A stretch of 64,000 nucleotides of DNA from Faecalibacterium sp. HTF-F (GTDB lineage: Bacteria > Bacillota > Clostridia > Oscillospirales > Ruminococcaceae), in the NCBI RefSeq assembly GCF_023347535.1, contig NZ_CP094473.1:2108001-2172000 (forward strand), in the 5' to 3' direction. Made by a program: the position numbers and the translations under genes. How positions within the stretch are numbered: the stretch's first letter is position 1; every line of letters begins with the position of its first letter. Under the pieces are notes generated by a model. It was given only the letters and a program-made list of their open reading frames with translations, ran no database searches and was not told where the DNA came from. Of the stretch, positions 17,229 to 26,060 are shown in pieces.

Positions 17229-17546
17229 ATGGAGTCGCTCTTTTCGTTTTCCACTCTATTCAACCTTGTGCTGACCGTTATCTGGTTCCTCTCCGGCATT
17301 CGGGATCTTCAAGGCAAAGACCCGTTCATCGATCTGCCGTTCAACCAGTATCACCGCGACCCGGAGTACCGCGCCTTCTGGCAGAAAAAGAACGGCGTGT
17401 TTTACATGCTCAACAGCATCGCCTTTCTGATCTTAGCCTTCACACCTGTTACATCGCTGCTCTACCGTATCCTTTTCGGCATTGCCATCGTGGGAGACCT
17501 TCTTTATCTTGTCGCTTACGAAAGCTGGAACCATAGTGCGGATTGA
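17229..17546 (+). CDS. Small membrane protein (tandem paralogue 1)
   Basis: A 105-residue protein with three predicted helices: an N-terminal helix ending in SGIRDLQGKDPF, a middle helix after FWQKKNGVFYMLNSIAFLIL, and a C-terminal helix. The start at 17229 has GGGAGGTG upstream. It shares the order helix, GIRDL, polar loop with aromatic and His residues, helix with the next gene, so the two probably arose by duplication. Function unknown. Confidence 0.7.
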   Translation: MESLFSFSTLFNLVLTVIWFLSGIRDLQGKDPFIDLPFNQYHRDPEYRAFWQKKNGVFYMLNSIAFLILAFTPVTSLLYRILFGIAIVGDLLYLVAYESWNHSAD

Positions 17547-17565
17547 CAGCCGGAAAGGGACCACC

Positions 17566-17877
17566 ATGAATTTGAATCTTTCGGACTGGGATTGGCTGAA
17601 CGCTGCACTGGGCGTACTGTTTTTGTACCGCGGCATCCGGGACCTGTACAATGGCACCGGCACCGGTTGGAGCACCGAGGACGAAAAGAAGCACTTTCAC
17701 AAATTTTACGGCATCCTGTTGATCCTTTGCGGTACGTTCTGGCTGGTCAACATTTTTCTGCCAAAGGTCGAGCCGCTGAATTCCATTTTGATGGTGGCGG
17801 CGCTCGTGTTCTGCGTTATCCTGCTGATCTCACATCTGTGCTATACTCTGAGCAGGGACGACAAAAACAAAAAGTGA
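17566..17877 (+). CDS. Small membrane protein (tandem paralogue 2)
   Basis: A 103-residue protein with three predicted helices, starting MNLNLSDWDWLNAALGVLFLYRGIRDLY. A polar loop (STEDEKKHFHKFYG) leads into the second helix and a Lys/Asp-rich tail ends the protein. GIRDL and the loop layout match the preceding gene. It is in the same operon, 19 nt downstream. Function unknown. Confidence 0.7.
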   Translation: MNLNLSDWDWLNAALGVLFLYRGIRDLYNGTGTGWSTEDEKKHFHKFYGILLILCGTFWLVNIFLPKVEPLNSILMVAALVFCVILLISHLCYTLSRDDKNKK

Positions 17878-17886
17878 GAGTTTTCT

Positions 17887-18108
17887 ATGGAAGTCATCTT
17901 ATCGATCTTAGCCGCCCTTTTCGGCATCGGGTTCGGCATTTTTATGGCGCTGCAGCCGGAGGATACCATTGCCCTGCATGACCGTGGGCGGTATACGCAG
18001 GCACCCGAACCCACGGAAGAGTACATCCGGCTGACCCGGCTGGAGGGCATCGTAGTTTCGTTGCTCTGTGCCGTGCTACTGGTGGTGCTGCTGTTTGCAC
18101 CCAAATAA
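17887..18108 (+). CDS. Small membrane protein with PE motif (DUF6199-like)
   Basis: A 73-residue protein with an N-terminal helix (ILSILAALFGIGFGIFMAL), the motif QPED, an RLTRLEG segment and a C-terminal helix. This resembles the short DUF6199-type proteins, in which a P-E/W segment and an R..G motif separate two helices. Start 9 nt after the previous stop, so co-transcribed. The family assignment is tentative. Confidence 0.6.
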   Translation: MEVILSILAALFGIGFGIFMALQPEDTIALHDRGRYTQAPEPTEEYIRLTRLEGIVVSLLCAVLLVVLLFAPK

Positions 18109-18182
18109 TACTTTGCAGCTTTCCTCTTGCGGATTTTTTCTCACCCTGCTACAATGAGAAAAAACGCAGGAGGTATTTTATT

Positions 18183-18485
18183 ATGGTCAAGCATGTGATC
18201 CTTTGGCAGCTGAAGGACGAACTGTCCGACGCCGAAAAAGCTGCCGTCAAGGCAGGCATCAAGGAAGGGCTGGAAGGTCTGGCAGGCAAGGTCCCGGGCC
18301 TTGTGGAAGTGCATGTCAACATCAACGGTCTCCCCTCTTCCACCGCCGACCTGATGCTGGACACCACCTTTGAAAGCGCCGAGGCCCTCAAGGGCTACTC
18401 CGTCCACCCGGCCCATGTGGCTGTGGCCGACAGCAAGGTGCGGCCCTACACCAAGGCACGGTTCTGTCTGGATTACGAGGTGTAA
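18183..18485 (+). CDS. Dabb family (stress-responsive alpha/beta barrel) protein
   Basis: A 100-residue single-domain protein opening MVKHVILWQLKDELS, the classic Dabb start (VxHxVxxxxK), followed by a helix, the GLVEVHVNIN strand, LDTTFESAEALKGYSVHPAHV and a final strand. Dabb proteins form dimeric ferredoxin-like barrels; roles range from stress proteins to small-molecule cyclases. A GGAGG ribosome-binding site lies 10 nt upstream. Confidence 0.88.
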   Translation: MVKHVILWQLKDELSDAEKAAVKAGIKEGLEGLAGKVPGLVEVHVNINGLPSSTADLMLDTTFESAEALKGYSVHPAHVAVADSKVRPYTKARFCLDYEV

Positions 18486-18522
18486 GAAGTCTTTTTCAGA
18501 AGTTGAAATGAGGTGTGCAATC

Positions 18523-19488
18523 ATGAAAAAAACACTGCGGAAGTTCATTGCTCTTTTTCTTGCTGTTCTGCTCTGTCTCTGTCCGCTTTCTGCACAGGCC
18601 GCCGGCGTCACCGGTGAAACCGCTCTTGCAAGCTATCACACTCTTATCGACACTTACAACAATTTCGCCGACCTGCACGAAGCCTATCTGAGCACTCTGG
18701 GTGACGATGAGTATGCCGCGGATTCGGTCCGTTCCTATTACAGCGGCGTAAATCTGGTCTTGGACAACCTTTATGCCAGCAGCACAGCAAAAGAATACTT
18801 TGATACGCTGGATATCGGAACGCTGACCGAGATCAACAACATTCTCACCGAGGATATTGCTTTCATGAACGCTGCCAGCGCTGCGGTTCAGGCACAGATG
18901 ACCAACGGCTATCCTGCCGGAAACTACAAGCCCGGCACTGTTTACGGCCCAAAGCTGAACCAGTCCGAACTGAACGAAGTGGCCGCTGTGGTCAGCCGCT
19001 TTGACGCCAGTCTTCCTCTGGACGGCATGAGCGATATCGACAAGGTCATGGCTGCTCGCGATTATCTGATCCAGTTCTGCTCCTATGCACCGGACTGGTC
19101 AAAGAATCAGGCAAATACCGCTTGGGGCGCATTGGTCTACCATGAAGCCCAGTGCTCCGGCTATGCCCGTGCCATGAAGGCTCTCTGCGACTCCATGGGC
19201 ATCGACTGCCGCTATGTCCACGCAGACAAAAAGGCATCCAACTCGAGCCATCAGTGGAATACTGTAAAGATCGACGGTCAGTGGTACATTATCGATGTGC
19301 AGGGTGACGACTCTGCCGGTTTTGAGGCATTCTTCCTGCTGTCGGATGACACCTATGCAAACGACACCGGCCTGTCGTGGGATCGCACTTCCGTCCCTGC
19401 CTGCCCCGCCAACTACACAGGCGTGCACTATCATTATGTATTCTATCAGCGGATGGATCAGAGCCTGTTTGGCGCAAGGATGATTTGA
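18523..19488 (+). CDS. Secreted transglutaminase-like protein
   Basis: A 321-residue protein with an N-terminal signal peptide (basic KKTLRK, hydrophobic core, cleavage near AQA-AG). The C-terminal half carries a transglutaminase-core triad: Cys in QCSGYARAM, His in SSHQWN and Asp in YIIDVQGDD. The middle has a MSDIDKVMAARDYLIQFCSY helix that usually precedes the core. Such proteins act outside the membrane as cysteine proteases, amidases or cross-linkers, often on peptidoglycan or surface proteins. The N-terminal about 180 residues are helical and not recognised. Confidence 0.85.
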   Translation: MKKTLRKFIALFLAVLLCLCPLSAQAAGVTGETALASYHTLIDTYNNFADLHEAYLSTLGDDEYAADSVRSYYSGVNLVLDNLYASSTAKEYFDTLDIGTLTEINNILTEDIAFMNAASAAVQAQMTNGYPAGNYKPGTVYGPKLNQSELNEVAAVVSRFDASLPLDGMSDIDKVMAARDYLIQFCSYAPDWSKNQANTAWGALVYHEAQCSGYARAMKALCDSMGIDCRYVHADKKASNSSHQWNTVKIDGQWYIIDVQGDDSAGFEAFFLLSDDTYANDTGLSWDRTSVPACPANYTGVHYHYVFYQRMDQSLFGARMI

Positions 19489-19498
19489 GAACTTTTTA

Positions 19499-19527
19499 TT
19501 GACAAACCCACCGTTTTTGCGTATTAT
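19499..19527 (+). promoter_or_regulatory. Promoter of metG
   Basis: TTGACA (19499-19504) is 17 nt from TATTAT (19522-19527). The -35 begins 10 nt after the preceding stop codon. Confidence 0.85.
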
Positions 19528-19534
19528 ATACATA

Positions 19535-19817
19535 ACAATGTAAATTGGCTGTGAAGAGAAGAGTACGCACCGTCTGCGCCTGACAGAAAGCCCGAAGGAT
19601 GGAACCGGGCAGGCCGCGCGATGCCGAAGATGGTCTCGGAGCTGCGCAGGTGAAGATTGAGCCTGCGACGGGTGCGCCCGTTATCGCGCTGCGCCGTGCT
19701 TTTTGGCCCGGCAAAAGGCTGCGCCCGCAAAGGTGCGGCGAAGCAAGGTGGTACCACGAAAGTTTCAGGCTCTCGTCCTTGTCCGGCTCAGTCCGGCAGG
19801 ATGAGGGCTTTTTTCGT
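19535..19817 (+). promoter_or_regulatory. T-box leader (probably Met-specific) of metG
   Basis: The T-box sequence AAGGTGGTACCACG lies near 19744-19757, followed by a terminator with arms CTCGTCCT and AGGATGAG and a T run (near 19772-19817). Uncharged tRNA pairing with the leader should favour the antiterminator. The downstream gene implies an ATG specifier; an ATG sits near 19620 in the GC-rich stem I region, but I could not prove it is in the specifier loop. Confidence 0.88.
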
Positions 19818-19852
19818 CCCCCGCCAAATCAGGAAAGGAAGAGTATCAACCT

Positions 19853-21850
19853 ATGAGTGAGCACAAGACATTCTACATCACCACTCCCATCTACTACCCC
19901 AGCGACAAGCTGCACATCGGCCACAGCTATACCACTGTCGCCTGCGACGCACTGGCACGCTTCAAGCGGATGCAGGGCTATGACGTCATGTTCCTGACCG
20001 GCACCGACGAGCACGGCCAGAAGATCCAGGACAAGGCCGCCGATGCCGGCGTGACCCCCAAGGAGTATGTGGACAAGATCGTAGCCACCGTCAAGGATCT
20101 GTGGAAGCTGCTGGACGTCAGCTACGACCGCTTCATCCGCACCACCGACGACTACCATATGGAGTCCTGCCAGAAGATCTTTACCAAGCTGTACGAGCAG
20201 GGTGACATCTACAAGGGCGAGTACATCGGCCACTACTGCAAGCCCTGCGAGAGCTTCTGGACCGACAGCCAGCTGGTGGACGGCAAGTGCCCGGACTGCG
20301 GCCGTGAGGTCTACGACGCCCACGAGGAAGCCTACTTCTTCAAGACCAGCAAGTATGCCGACCGCCTGCTGAAGCTCTACGAGGAGAACCCCCAGTTCAT
20401 CCAGCCCGAGAGCCGCAAGAACGAGATGATTGCCTTCATCAAGCAGGGCCTGCAGGATACCTGCGTGTCCCGTACCTCGGTCAAGTGGGGCATCCCGGTG
20501 CCCTTCGACCCCAAGCACACCATGTATGTGTGGGTGGACGCCCTGAGCAACTATATCTCCGCGCTGGGCTACGGCAACGAAAAATATCACGACTATGACA
20601 AGTTCTGGCCCGCCGACCTGCACATGGTGGGCAAGGAGATTCTGCGCTTCCACACCATCCTGTGGCCTGCCATGCTGATGGCTCTGGATCTGCCTCTGCC
20701 CAAGCGGGTGTTCGGCCACGGCTGGCTGCTGATGAACGGCGGCAAGATGTCCAAGTCCGTGGGCAATGTGGTGGACCCTGTGATCCTGTGCGACCGCTAC
20801 GGCGTGGACTCCATCCGCTACTTCCTGCTGCGTGAGATCCCCTTCGGCAACGATGGCATGTTCACCAATGAAGCTCTGATCAACCGCATCAACAGCGACC
20901 TTGCAAACGACCTGGGCAACCTGCTCAGCCGCACGGTCGCCATGTGCGAGAAGTACTTCGGCGGCACCGTGCATAACGTTGCCGGCACCGAGGCCATCGA
21001 CACCGAGCTGGAGACCATGGTCAACGAGCTGACCGCCAAGGTCACGGCCGACATGGACAGCCTGACCATCCCGCAGGCTCTGATGGAGATCTTTGCGGTG
21101 ATCCAGCGTGCCAACAAGTACATCGACGAGACCGCTCCCTGGGCACTGGCCAAGGATGAGGCCAACAAGGCCCGTCTGGAGAGCGTGCTGTACCACCTGT
21201 GCGAGGCACTGCGCGTGTGCGGCATCCTGCTGAACGCCTACCTGCCCACCACTGCCCCCAAGATGATGGAGCAGCTGGGTCTGGACGCTTCTGCTTTGGA
21301 TCTGAGCAAGACCACCTACGGCGCACAGGAGACCTACACTGTGCACAAGGGCGAAGCACTGTTCCCTCGCATCGACGTGGCAAAGGAGATCGCCCATCTG
21401 AAAGAAGAGGACGAGAAGCGCAAGGCCGCTGCCGAAGCTGCCAACAAGGCCAAGGCAGAAGCAGAGAAGAAGGCTGCCGCCCCTGCCGAGGAGAGCACCG
21501 TGGACTTTACCCACGAGGAAGAGATCGACTTTGACACCTTCTGCAAGGTGGAGCTGCGCGTGGCCGAGGTGCGCGCCTGCGAGAACCTGAAGGAGAGCAA
21601 GAAGCTGCTGCACCTGACCATGTTTGACGGCGAGCGGGAGCGCTGCATCCTTTCCGGCATTGCAAAGTGGTTCAAGCCGGAAGACCTGATCGGCAAAAAG
21701 ATCGGCATTGTGTGCAATCTGGCACCTCGCCCCATGATGAAGGGCAAGTACGTCAGCGAGGGCATGATCTTTGCTGCTGATACCGCCGACGGCGGCTGCT
21801 CTATCGCTTTCTACGGCGACGACACCCCCGTAGGCAGCCGCATCCACTGA
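19853..21850 (+). CDS. metG: Methionine--tRNA ligase
   Basis: A 665-residue class I synthetase. HIGH is at residues 21-24, the zinc knuckle cysteines are C129, C132, C146 and C149, and KMSKS is at about 298-302. An anticodon-binding helical domain follows, then an Ala/Lys/Glu-rich linker (about 510-540) and a C-terminal Trbp111/EMAP-like tRNA-binding OB fold (about 560-665, starting DFDTFCKVELRVAEV). The layout is that of the Firmicutes two-domain dimeric enzyme. Start chosen by GGAAAGGAAG upstream. Controlled by the T-box leader. Confidence 0.96.
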   Translation: MSEHKTFYITTPIYYPSDKLHIGHSYTTVACDALARFKRMQGYDVMFLTGTDEHGQKIQDKAADAGVTPKEYVDKIVATVKDLWKLLDVSYDRFIRTTDDYHMESCQKIFTKLYEQGDIYKGEYIGHYCKPCESFWTDSQLVDGKCPDCGREVYDAHEEAYFFKTSKYADRLLKLYEENPQFIQPESRKNEMIAFIKQGLQDTCVSRTSVKWGIPVPFDPKHTMYVWVDALSNYISALGYGNEKYHDYDKFWPADLHMVGKEILRFHTILWPAMLMALDLPLPKRVFGHGWLLMNGGKMSKSVGNVVDPVILCDRYGVDSIRYFLLREIPFGNDGMFTNEALINRINSDLANDLGNLLSRTVAMCEKYFGGTVHNVAGTEAIDTELETMVNELTAKVTADMDSLTIPQALMEIFAVIQRANKYIDETAPWALAKDEANKARLESVLYHLCEALRVCGILLNAYLPTTAPKMMEQLGLDASALDLSKTTYGAQETYTVHKGEALFPRIDVAKEIAHLKEEDEKRKAAAEAANKAKAEAEKKAAAPAEESTVDFTHEEEIDFDTFCKVELRVAEVRACENLKESKKLLHLTMFDGERERCILSGIAKWFKPEDLIGKKIGIVCNLAPRPMMKGKYVSEGMIFAADTADGGCSIAFYGDDTPVGSRIH

Positions 21851-21853
21851 GCC

Positions 21854-22813
21854 ATGGAAACTGTAAAGCTTTCCCGCGCGGAATGGCTGGATAAGATCTT
21901 CGGCACGCCGGTGTTCGCCGTGCTGCTGGCCATCTTCTGCAATGTGCTGTGGGGCTCGGCGTTCCCGTTCATCAAGCTGGGCTACCGGCTGTTCTCCATT
22001 GAGACCAGCAACACCGCGTCCATTTTCTGCTTTGCCGGTGTGCGGTTCATGCTGGGCAGCTTTCTGGTCCTGCTGGGCAGTGTGCTGCTGCAAAGCCGGA
22101 TCCCCCGCCTGCCCCGGGGCAAGGTCGCGGCAGAGTGCTGTGCGCTGGGCCTGTGGCAGACCACGTTTCAGTACGCCTTCTATTATATCGCTGTTGCCAT
22201 GCTCACCGGTGCCTTTGGCGGCATCCTGAACAGCACCCAGAGCTTTCTGGGCGTTATCTTTGCCCACTTCATCTACGGCAACGCCGACCGCATGACCTCC
22301 GCCAAAACACTGGGCTGTGTCATCGGCTTTGCGGGCGTGCTCATCGGCACGCTGGGCAACCACGGCAGCGGCAGCGGCTGGGGCGTGTTCTGCATGATGA
22401 CGGCCACCGTCATCTTTACCCTGTCCGGCCCGTGGAACAAATCCGTGACCAAAAAAGCAGACAGCTTTGCCGTCTGCTTCATCAACCTGTTCGTGGGCGG
22501 TCTGGCACTGTTTGTGCTGGGCGTGGTCATGGGCGGCAGTCTCCATGTGCAGAGCGCACTGGCGGTGGTGGTCATGCTGTATCTGGCCTTCATCTGCGGG
22601 GCAGGCTATGTGCTGTGGGCCCTGTTGATGAAGAACAACCCGGTCAGCCGCATTGCCATCTTTGGCTTTGTGAACCCGGTGGTCAACGTGCTGCTGAGCG
22701 CCGTGCTCAACGGCGAACCCCTGTTCCGCTGGCAGTATCTGGCGGCGCTGGTGTTCGTGTGTGTGGGCATCTGGCTGGTGAACAAGGCCCCCGCCAAAAA
22801 GGAGGGCAAATGA
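21854..22813 (+). CDS. EamA/DMT-family transporter
   Basis: A 319-residue membrane protein with about ten predicted helices in two EamA repeats. The first repeat starts ILGVLLAIFCNVLWGSAFPFIKLG-like, with the typical WGSAF-P, and the second half contains SFAVCFINLFVGG and SRIAIFGFVNPVVNVLLSA, typical of drug/metabolite exporters. It begins 3 nt after metG and overlaps the TatD gene by 4 nt (ATGA). Substrate unknown. Confidence 0.87.
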   Translation: METVKLSRAEWLDKIFGTPVFAVLLAIFCNVLWGSAFPFIKLGYRLFSIETSNTASIFCFAGVRFMLGSFLVLLGSVLLQSRIPRLPRGKVAAECCALGLWQTTFQYAFYYIAVAMLTGAFGGILNSTQSFLGVIFAHFIYGNADRMTSAKTLGCVIGFAGVLIGTLGNHGSGSGWGVFCMMTATVIFTLSGPWNKSVTKKADSFAVCFINLFVGGLALFVLGVVMGGSLHVQSALAVVVMLYLAFICGAGYVLWALLMKNNPVSRIAIFGFVNPVVNVLLSAVLNGEPLFRWQYLAALVFVCVGIWLVNKAPAKKEGK

Positions 22814-23625
22814 CCGGCCCCATTTTTGACACCCACGCGCACTACAGTGCCCGCGCCTTTGACGCCGACCGCTATCCCCTGCTGGACAGCCTGCCCGGTA
22901 AAGGCGTGGTGGGCGTGTGTGAACAGGCCACCCACTCCGGGGATGCACCCCGGGTGCTGGAGCTGGCGCACCGCTACCCGTGGGTGGTGGCCGCCGTTGG
23001 CATCCATCCGGAAAGCCTGCTGCCCGCCGCCGACTGCGGCGAGGAAGGCCCGGCTCCTACGGTCTCGGTCTATGGCGGCAACTGGGCCGCCGAGATGCGT
23101 GCCCTGATGCCCTATTATGCCGACCCCAAGGTGGTGGCAGTGGGGGAGTGCGGGCTGGACTACCACTGGCCTGTGCCCAAGGACGCCCAGCTGGCCATGT
23201 TTGAGGCACACATCCGGCTGGCGCTGGAGCTGGACAAACCCATCATCGTGCACGACCGCAATGCGCACGCCGATGTTTACGCCCTGCTCAAAAAATACCA
23301 GCCCAAGGGCATCGTCCACTGCTATTCCGGCAGTGCCGACGACGCGGTGTGGCTGGCAAAACAGGGACTGTTCATCGGTTTTGGCGGGGCGTGCACCTTC
23401 AAGGGTGCCAAGCGGGCGGCAAAAGCCATCAGCGCCCTGCCGCTGGAAAGCATCGTGCTGGAGACCGACTGCCCCTACATGGCACCGGAGCCGGTGCGCG
23501 GCACCCGCTGTGACAGCTCCCTCATCCGCTATGTGGGCGAGTATATCGCCCAGCTGCGGGGCATCTCTGCCGAAGAGGTGTTCCGCACCACAGCCGAAAA
23601 TGCCCGCCGGGTATACGGGCTGTGA
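22810..23625 (+). CDS. TatD family metal-dependent hydrolase
   Basis: A 271-residue TIM-barrel hydrolase. Metal ligands are visible: THAH near residue 8-11, Glu in VAVGECGLDYHW, His in IIVHDRNAH and IVHCYSG, and Asp in VLETDCPYMAP. TatD enzymes are exo/endonucleases linked to DNA repair and RNA turnover. The metG-tatD order is common in Firmicutes; here a transporter is inserted between them. The short PTVSVYGGNWA segment is an addition after the second strand. Confidence 0.9.
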   Translation: MTGPIFDTHAHYSARAFDADRYPLLDSLPGKGVVGVCEQATHSGDAPRVLELAHRYPWVVAAVGIHPESLLPAADCGEEGPAPTVSVYGGNWAAEMRALMPYYADPKVVAVGECGLDYHWPVPKDAQLAMFEAHIRLALELDKPIIVHDRNAHADVYALLKKYQPKGIVHCYSGSADDAVWLAKQGLFIGFGGACTFKGAKRAAKAISALPLESIVLETDCPYMAPEPVRGTRCDSSLIRYVGEYIAQLRGISAEEVFRTTAENARRVYGL

Positions 23626-23714
23626 TCCGTTTTTTTGCAAGTTGCACAGTTTTTTCTCTGTGCTTCTGTATAAATCAACAATCAAAATCCAAACTGTTAT
23701 AAGGAGAACCTACC

Positions 23715-23948
23715 ATGAAAGCACGTATTCCTAAGCACCGCGAGTTCATCATCAACTTCCCCGACAGCATCGACCAGAACAAGGCCAACGAGGGCTGGGC
23801 AAAGCTGCAGCAGATCGTTGAGGACTACAAGAAGGCCCACAATGGCGCTTCTGTCTACGCCCCCACCTTCATCGAGGACTGCGAGGCCGAGGTGAAGAAG
23901 CTGCAGGAAGAGTACGGCTTCGAGTACACGGTCGAATACGTTCAGTAA
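23715..23948 (+). CDS. Small conserved-looking protein of unknown function
   Basis: A 77-residue soluble protein: MKARIPKHREFIINFPDS, then two Lys/Glu-rich helical stretches and a short C-terminal strand FEYTVEYVQ. It has a strong ribosome-binding site (AAGGAG), clean codon use and its own terminator, so it is very likely expressed. I do not recognise a named family, and no catalytic or metal motif is seen. Confidence 0.7.
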   Translation: MKARIPKHREFIINFPDSIDQNKANEGWAKLQQIVEDYKKAHNGASVYAPTFIEDCEAEVKKLQEEYGFEYTVEYVQ

Positions 23949-23958
23949 TTTCTGATAT

Positions 23959-23998
23959 TCAAAATCCCCTCTGTGCATCTGCGCAGGGGGGATTTGCT
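23959..23998 (+). terminator. Terminator of the 77-residue gene
   Basis: Arms AATCCCCTCTGTGC and GCGCAGGGGGGATT form a stem, followed by a weak T-rich tail. Confidence 0.7.
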
Positions 23999-24038
23999 GT
24001 TTCAGGGGGCCGCTTTTTCTCCTGCGGTGTGCTCCCGC

Positions 24039-24080
24039 AAAAATACAGCCCCGGCAGACTGCATGGTCTGTCGGGGCTGT
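24039..24080 (-). terminator. Terminator of the T-box ABC operon
   Basis: On the minus strand CAGCCCCGACAGAC pairs with GTCTGCCGGGGCTG, followed by TATTTTTG, 16 nt after the ATPase stop codon. Confidence 0.85.
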
Positions 24081-24095
24081 GCTTTGCTGTTTGGG

Positions 24096-24914
24096 TCACT
24101 TTTCCACTTTACTCAGCAGGATGCGGTCATTGTCCAGATTCTTGCCGGCATTCTCGCGGAACTTTTCAAGCAGGCCGTCCACGGTCATCCGGCTGCGTTC
24201 CTCGCCCTTCACGTCAAAGACGATGCGGCCGGAATCCATCATCAGGGTGCGGTTGCCCAGCTCCAATGCCTGATGCATGTTGTGGGTGACCATCAGGCAG
24301 GTGATCTTCTTTTCGGCCACGATGCTCCTGGTCAGCTCCAGCACCTTTTCGGCGGTGGCGGGGTCCAGCGCTGCGGTGTGCTCGTCCAGCAGCAGCAGCT
24401 TGGGGGTGACCAGCGTTGCCATGAGCAGGGTCAGCGCCTGCCGCTGACCGCCGGAAAGCAGTCCCACCGGCTGCTTCATCCGATCCTCAAGGCCCATATC
24501 CAGCAGCGCCAGCTTTTCGCGGAACACTTCCTTGTCCTTGCGGGAGATGCGGGAGAAGATGGCGTGGGGCGCAGTGCCGGCACGCAGATAGGCCAGCGCA
24601 AGGTTTTCCTCAATGGTCATGTTGGGTGCGGTGCCCTTGAGCGGATCCTGAAACAGGTGGCCGATGACCTTGCTGCGCTGGTGCTCCGGCTCAAAGGTGA
24701 TATCCTGTCCACCCAGCAGGATGCTGCCCTCATCCGCGATGAAGCCGCCGGTGATGGCGTTGAACAGGGTGGATTTGCCCGCGCCGTTGGAGCCCACGAT
24801 GGTGGCAAAGTCCCCGGCTTCCATGTGCAGACTGACGCCGTTCAGGGCAACTTTTTCATTGACCGTGCCGGGGTTGAAGGTCTTGTGCAGATCGTTCAGC
24901 TGAAGCATTTCCAT
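24096..24914 (-). CDS. ABC importer ATP-binding protein (ABC_sub_bind system)
   Basis: A 272-residue NBD with Walker A GSNGAGKST at about 41-49, Q-loop HLFQDP, signature LSGGQRQAL, Walker B LLLLDEHTAALDP and H-loop VTHNMHQAL. The His in place of the usual Pro after DE (DEH) is characteristic of the NBDs that pair with PF04392-type binding proteins (TrpXYZ-like importers). It starts just 1 nt downstream of the permease stop. The substrate is probably an amino acid, as argued at the T-box. Confidence 0.87.
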   Translation of the reverse strand: MEMLQLNDLHKTFNPGTVNEKVALNGVSLHMEAGDFATIVGSNGAGKSTLFNAITGGFIADEGSILLGGQDITFEPEHQRSKVIGHLFQDPLKGTAPNMTIEENLALAYLRAGTAPHAIFSRISRKDKEVFREKLALLDMGLEDRMKQPVGLLSGGQRQALTLLMATLVTPKLLLLDEHTAALDPATAEKVLELTRSIVAEKKITCLMVTHNMHQALELGNRTLMMDSGRIVFDVKGEERSRMTVDGLLEKFRENAGKNLDNDRILLSKVEK

Positions 24915-24915
24915 C

Positions 24916-25857
24916 TTACTTTCCCTCCTTGCCGGTGATCACGCGGCGGCAGGCCCCATGCTTGCGCTGCTCAAAGGCGATTTTTTCCTTGATGGCCGGC
25001 ATCGAAATGGCGATGGCCACGATGATGGCAGACACCAGCTTCATGGCGGCGGCGGGCACATTGAAGCGCAGCGCCACAGCCACGATAAAGCGGTACAGGC
25101 AGCTGCCGAACACCACGCCGATGATGCGGCGCGGCATGGTGCGCTTGCCGAGCAATGTCTCGCCGATGATGAGGGAAGCCAGTGCGATGGTCACCATGCC
25201 GGTGCCCACATTGATATCGCAGCTCTTCTGATACTGCGCCAGCAGGCCGCCGGAGAGGGCGCACAATGCGCCGGAAACGCACAGGCCCACCGTGATGGTG
25301 AAGGCCGGGTTGATACTGGAAGCACGCACCATGGCAGCGTTGTCACCGGTGGCGCGGATGGACAGGCCCAGCCGGGTGCCGAGGAAGCCCAGCATCGTCG
25401 CGCCTGCAAGCACGATGATGACCAGCGCGATGGCCAGCTTATACCAGCCGCCAAGGAAGCTCAGCGGGCCTTTTGCCAGCGAGAAAACAGTGTCGGTCTT
25501 GACCAGCGACATGGTGGAGGAAAAGCCCATCACGGCCAGATTGATGGTGTAAAGGCCGGTGTTGACGATGATGCCTGCCATGATGCTCTCCACGCCAAGC
25601 CGGGTCTGCAAAAAGGCCGTGACAAAGCCGGAGCACACACCTGCCGCCATGGCTGCAACAAGTGCCAGAATGGGGTGGCCGGTCAAAGCCACCTGACAGG
25701 CTACCGCGCAGCCCAGTGTGAAGCAGCCGTCGGTGGACAGGTCTGCAATGTTCAGGATGGAATAGCTCAGGAACAGTGCCAGCGCCACAAGGGCATAGAT
25801 ACAGCCCAGTTCCAGCGCCGTCTGTAGGACGTTGAGCGAAAAGATACTCGCCAGCAT
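24916..25857 (-). CDS. ABC importer permease (ABC_sub_bind system)
   Basis: A 313-residue BPD_transp_2-type permease with 8-10 helices, containing NIADLSTDGCFTLGCAVA near the N-terminus and GTRLGLSIRATGDNAAMVRA in the central cytosolic loop, patterns shared with livH-like and trpY-like permeases. The start at 25857 has AAAGGAG. A gap of 466 nt filled with repeats separates it from the binding-protein gene. Confidence 0.87.
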   Translation of the reverse strand: MLASIFSLNVLQTALELGCIYALVALALFLSYSILNIADLSTDGCFTLGCAVACQVALTGHPILALVAAMAAGVCSGFVTAFLQTRLGVESIMAGIIVNTGLYTINLAVMGFSSTMSLVKTDTVFSLAKGPLSFLGGWYKLAIALVIIVLAGATMLGFLGTRLGLSIRATGDNAAMVRASSINPAFTITVGLCVSGALCALSGGLLAQYQKSCDINVGTGMVTIALASLIIGETLLGKRTMPRRIIGVVFGSCLYRFIVAVALRFNVPAAAMKLVSAIIVAIAISMPAIKEKIAFEQRKHGACRRVITGKEGK

Positions 25858-25890
25858 GTGTGTGCTCCTTTTATATTTCTTTTTGAATGG

Positions 25891-26035
25891 ACGATTTGAA
25901 ATGGCCTCCGCTTGCGCTCTGGCCATAATTTAAGGAATCAGTTTTTTATTTCGGAATACCGGAGCGTCTGCGGACGCTCCGGTATTCCATTTTCACAAGT
26001 GGGGTCGTAAAGGGAAGCGGGCTCGACACTTTGCA
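25891..26035 (+). repeat. Covarying-palindrome repeat, copy at the SBP/permease junction
   Basis: The end module has the stem ATGGCC / GGCCAT. The 36-nt palindrome (25953-25988) has arms GGAATACCGGAGCGTC and GACGCTCCGGTATTCC, perfect over 16 bp, with loop TGCG. The tail starts TTTTCACAAGTGG and continues with GTCGTAAAGGGAAGCGGG. It lies inside the minus-strand ABC operon. Confidence 0.85.
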
Positions 26036-26060
26036 CTTGAATCGGAAACTTTCCCGCTAT

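Noticed and set aside
19829..22948. A very long open frame (over 1000 codons) on the strand opposite metG and the EamA gene
   Set aside because: It mirrors the codon periodicity of strong genes on the other strand, has low-complexity His/Gln/Gly/Leu composition, no ribosome-binding site and no recognisable domain. Similar mirror frames opposite the atp operon and other genes were dropped for the same reasons.
25953..25988. The 16-bp palindromes as ordinary intrinsic terminators
   Set aside because: Only four or five T follow, and the constant loop, constant flanks and presence of inverted pairs are not explained by termination alone. A terminator effect is still possible as a side role.
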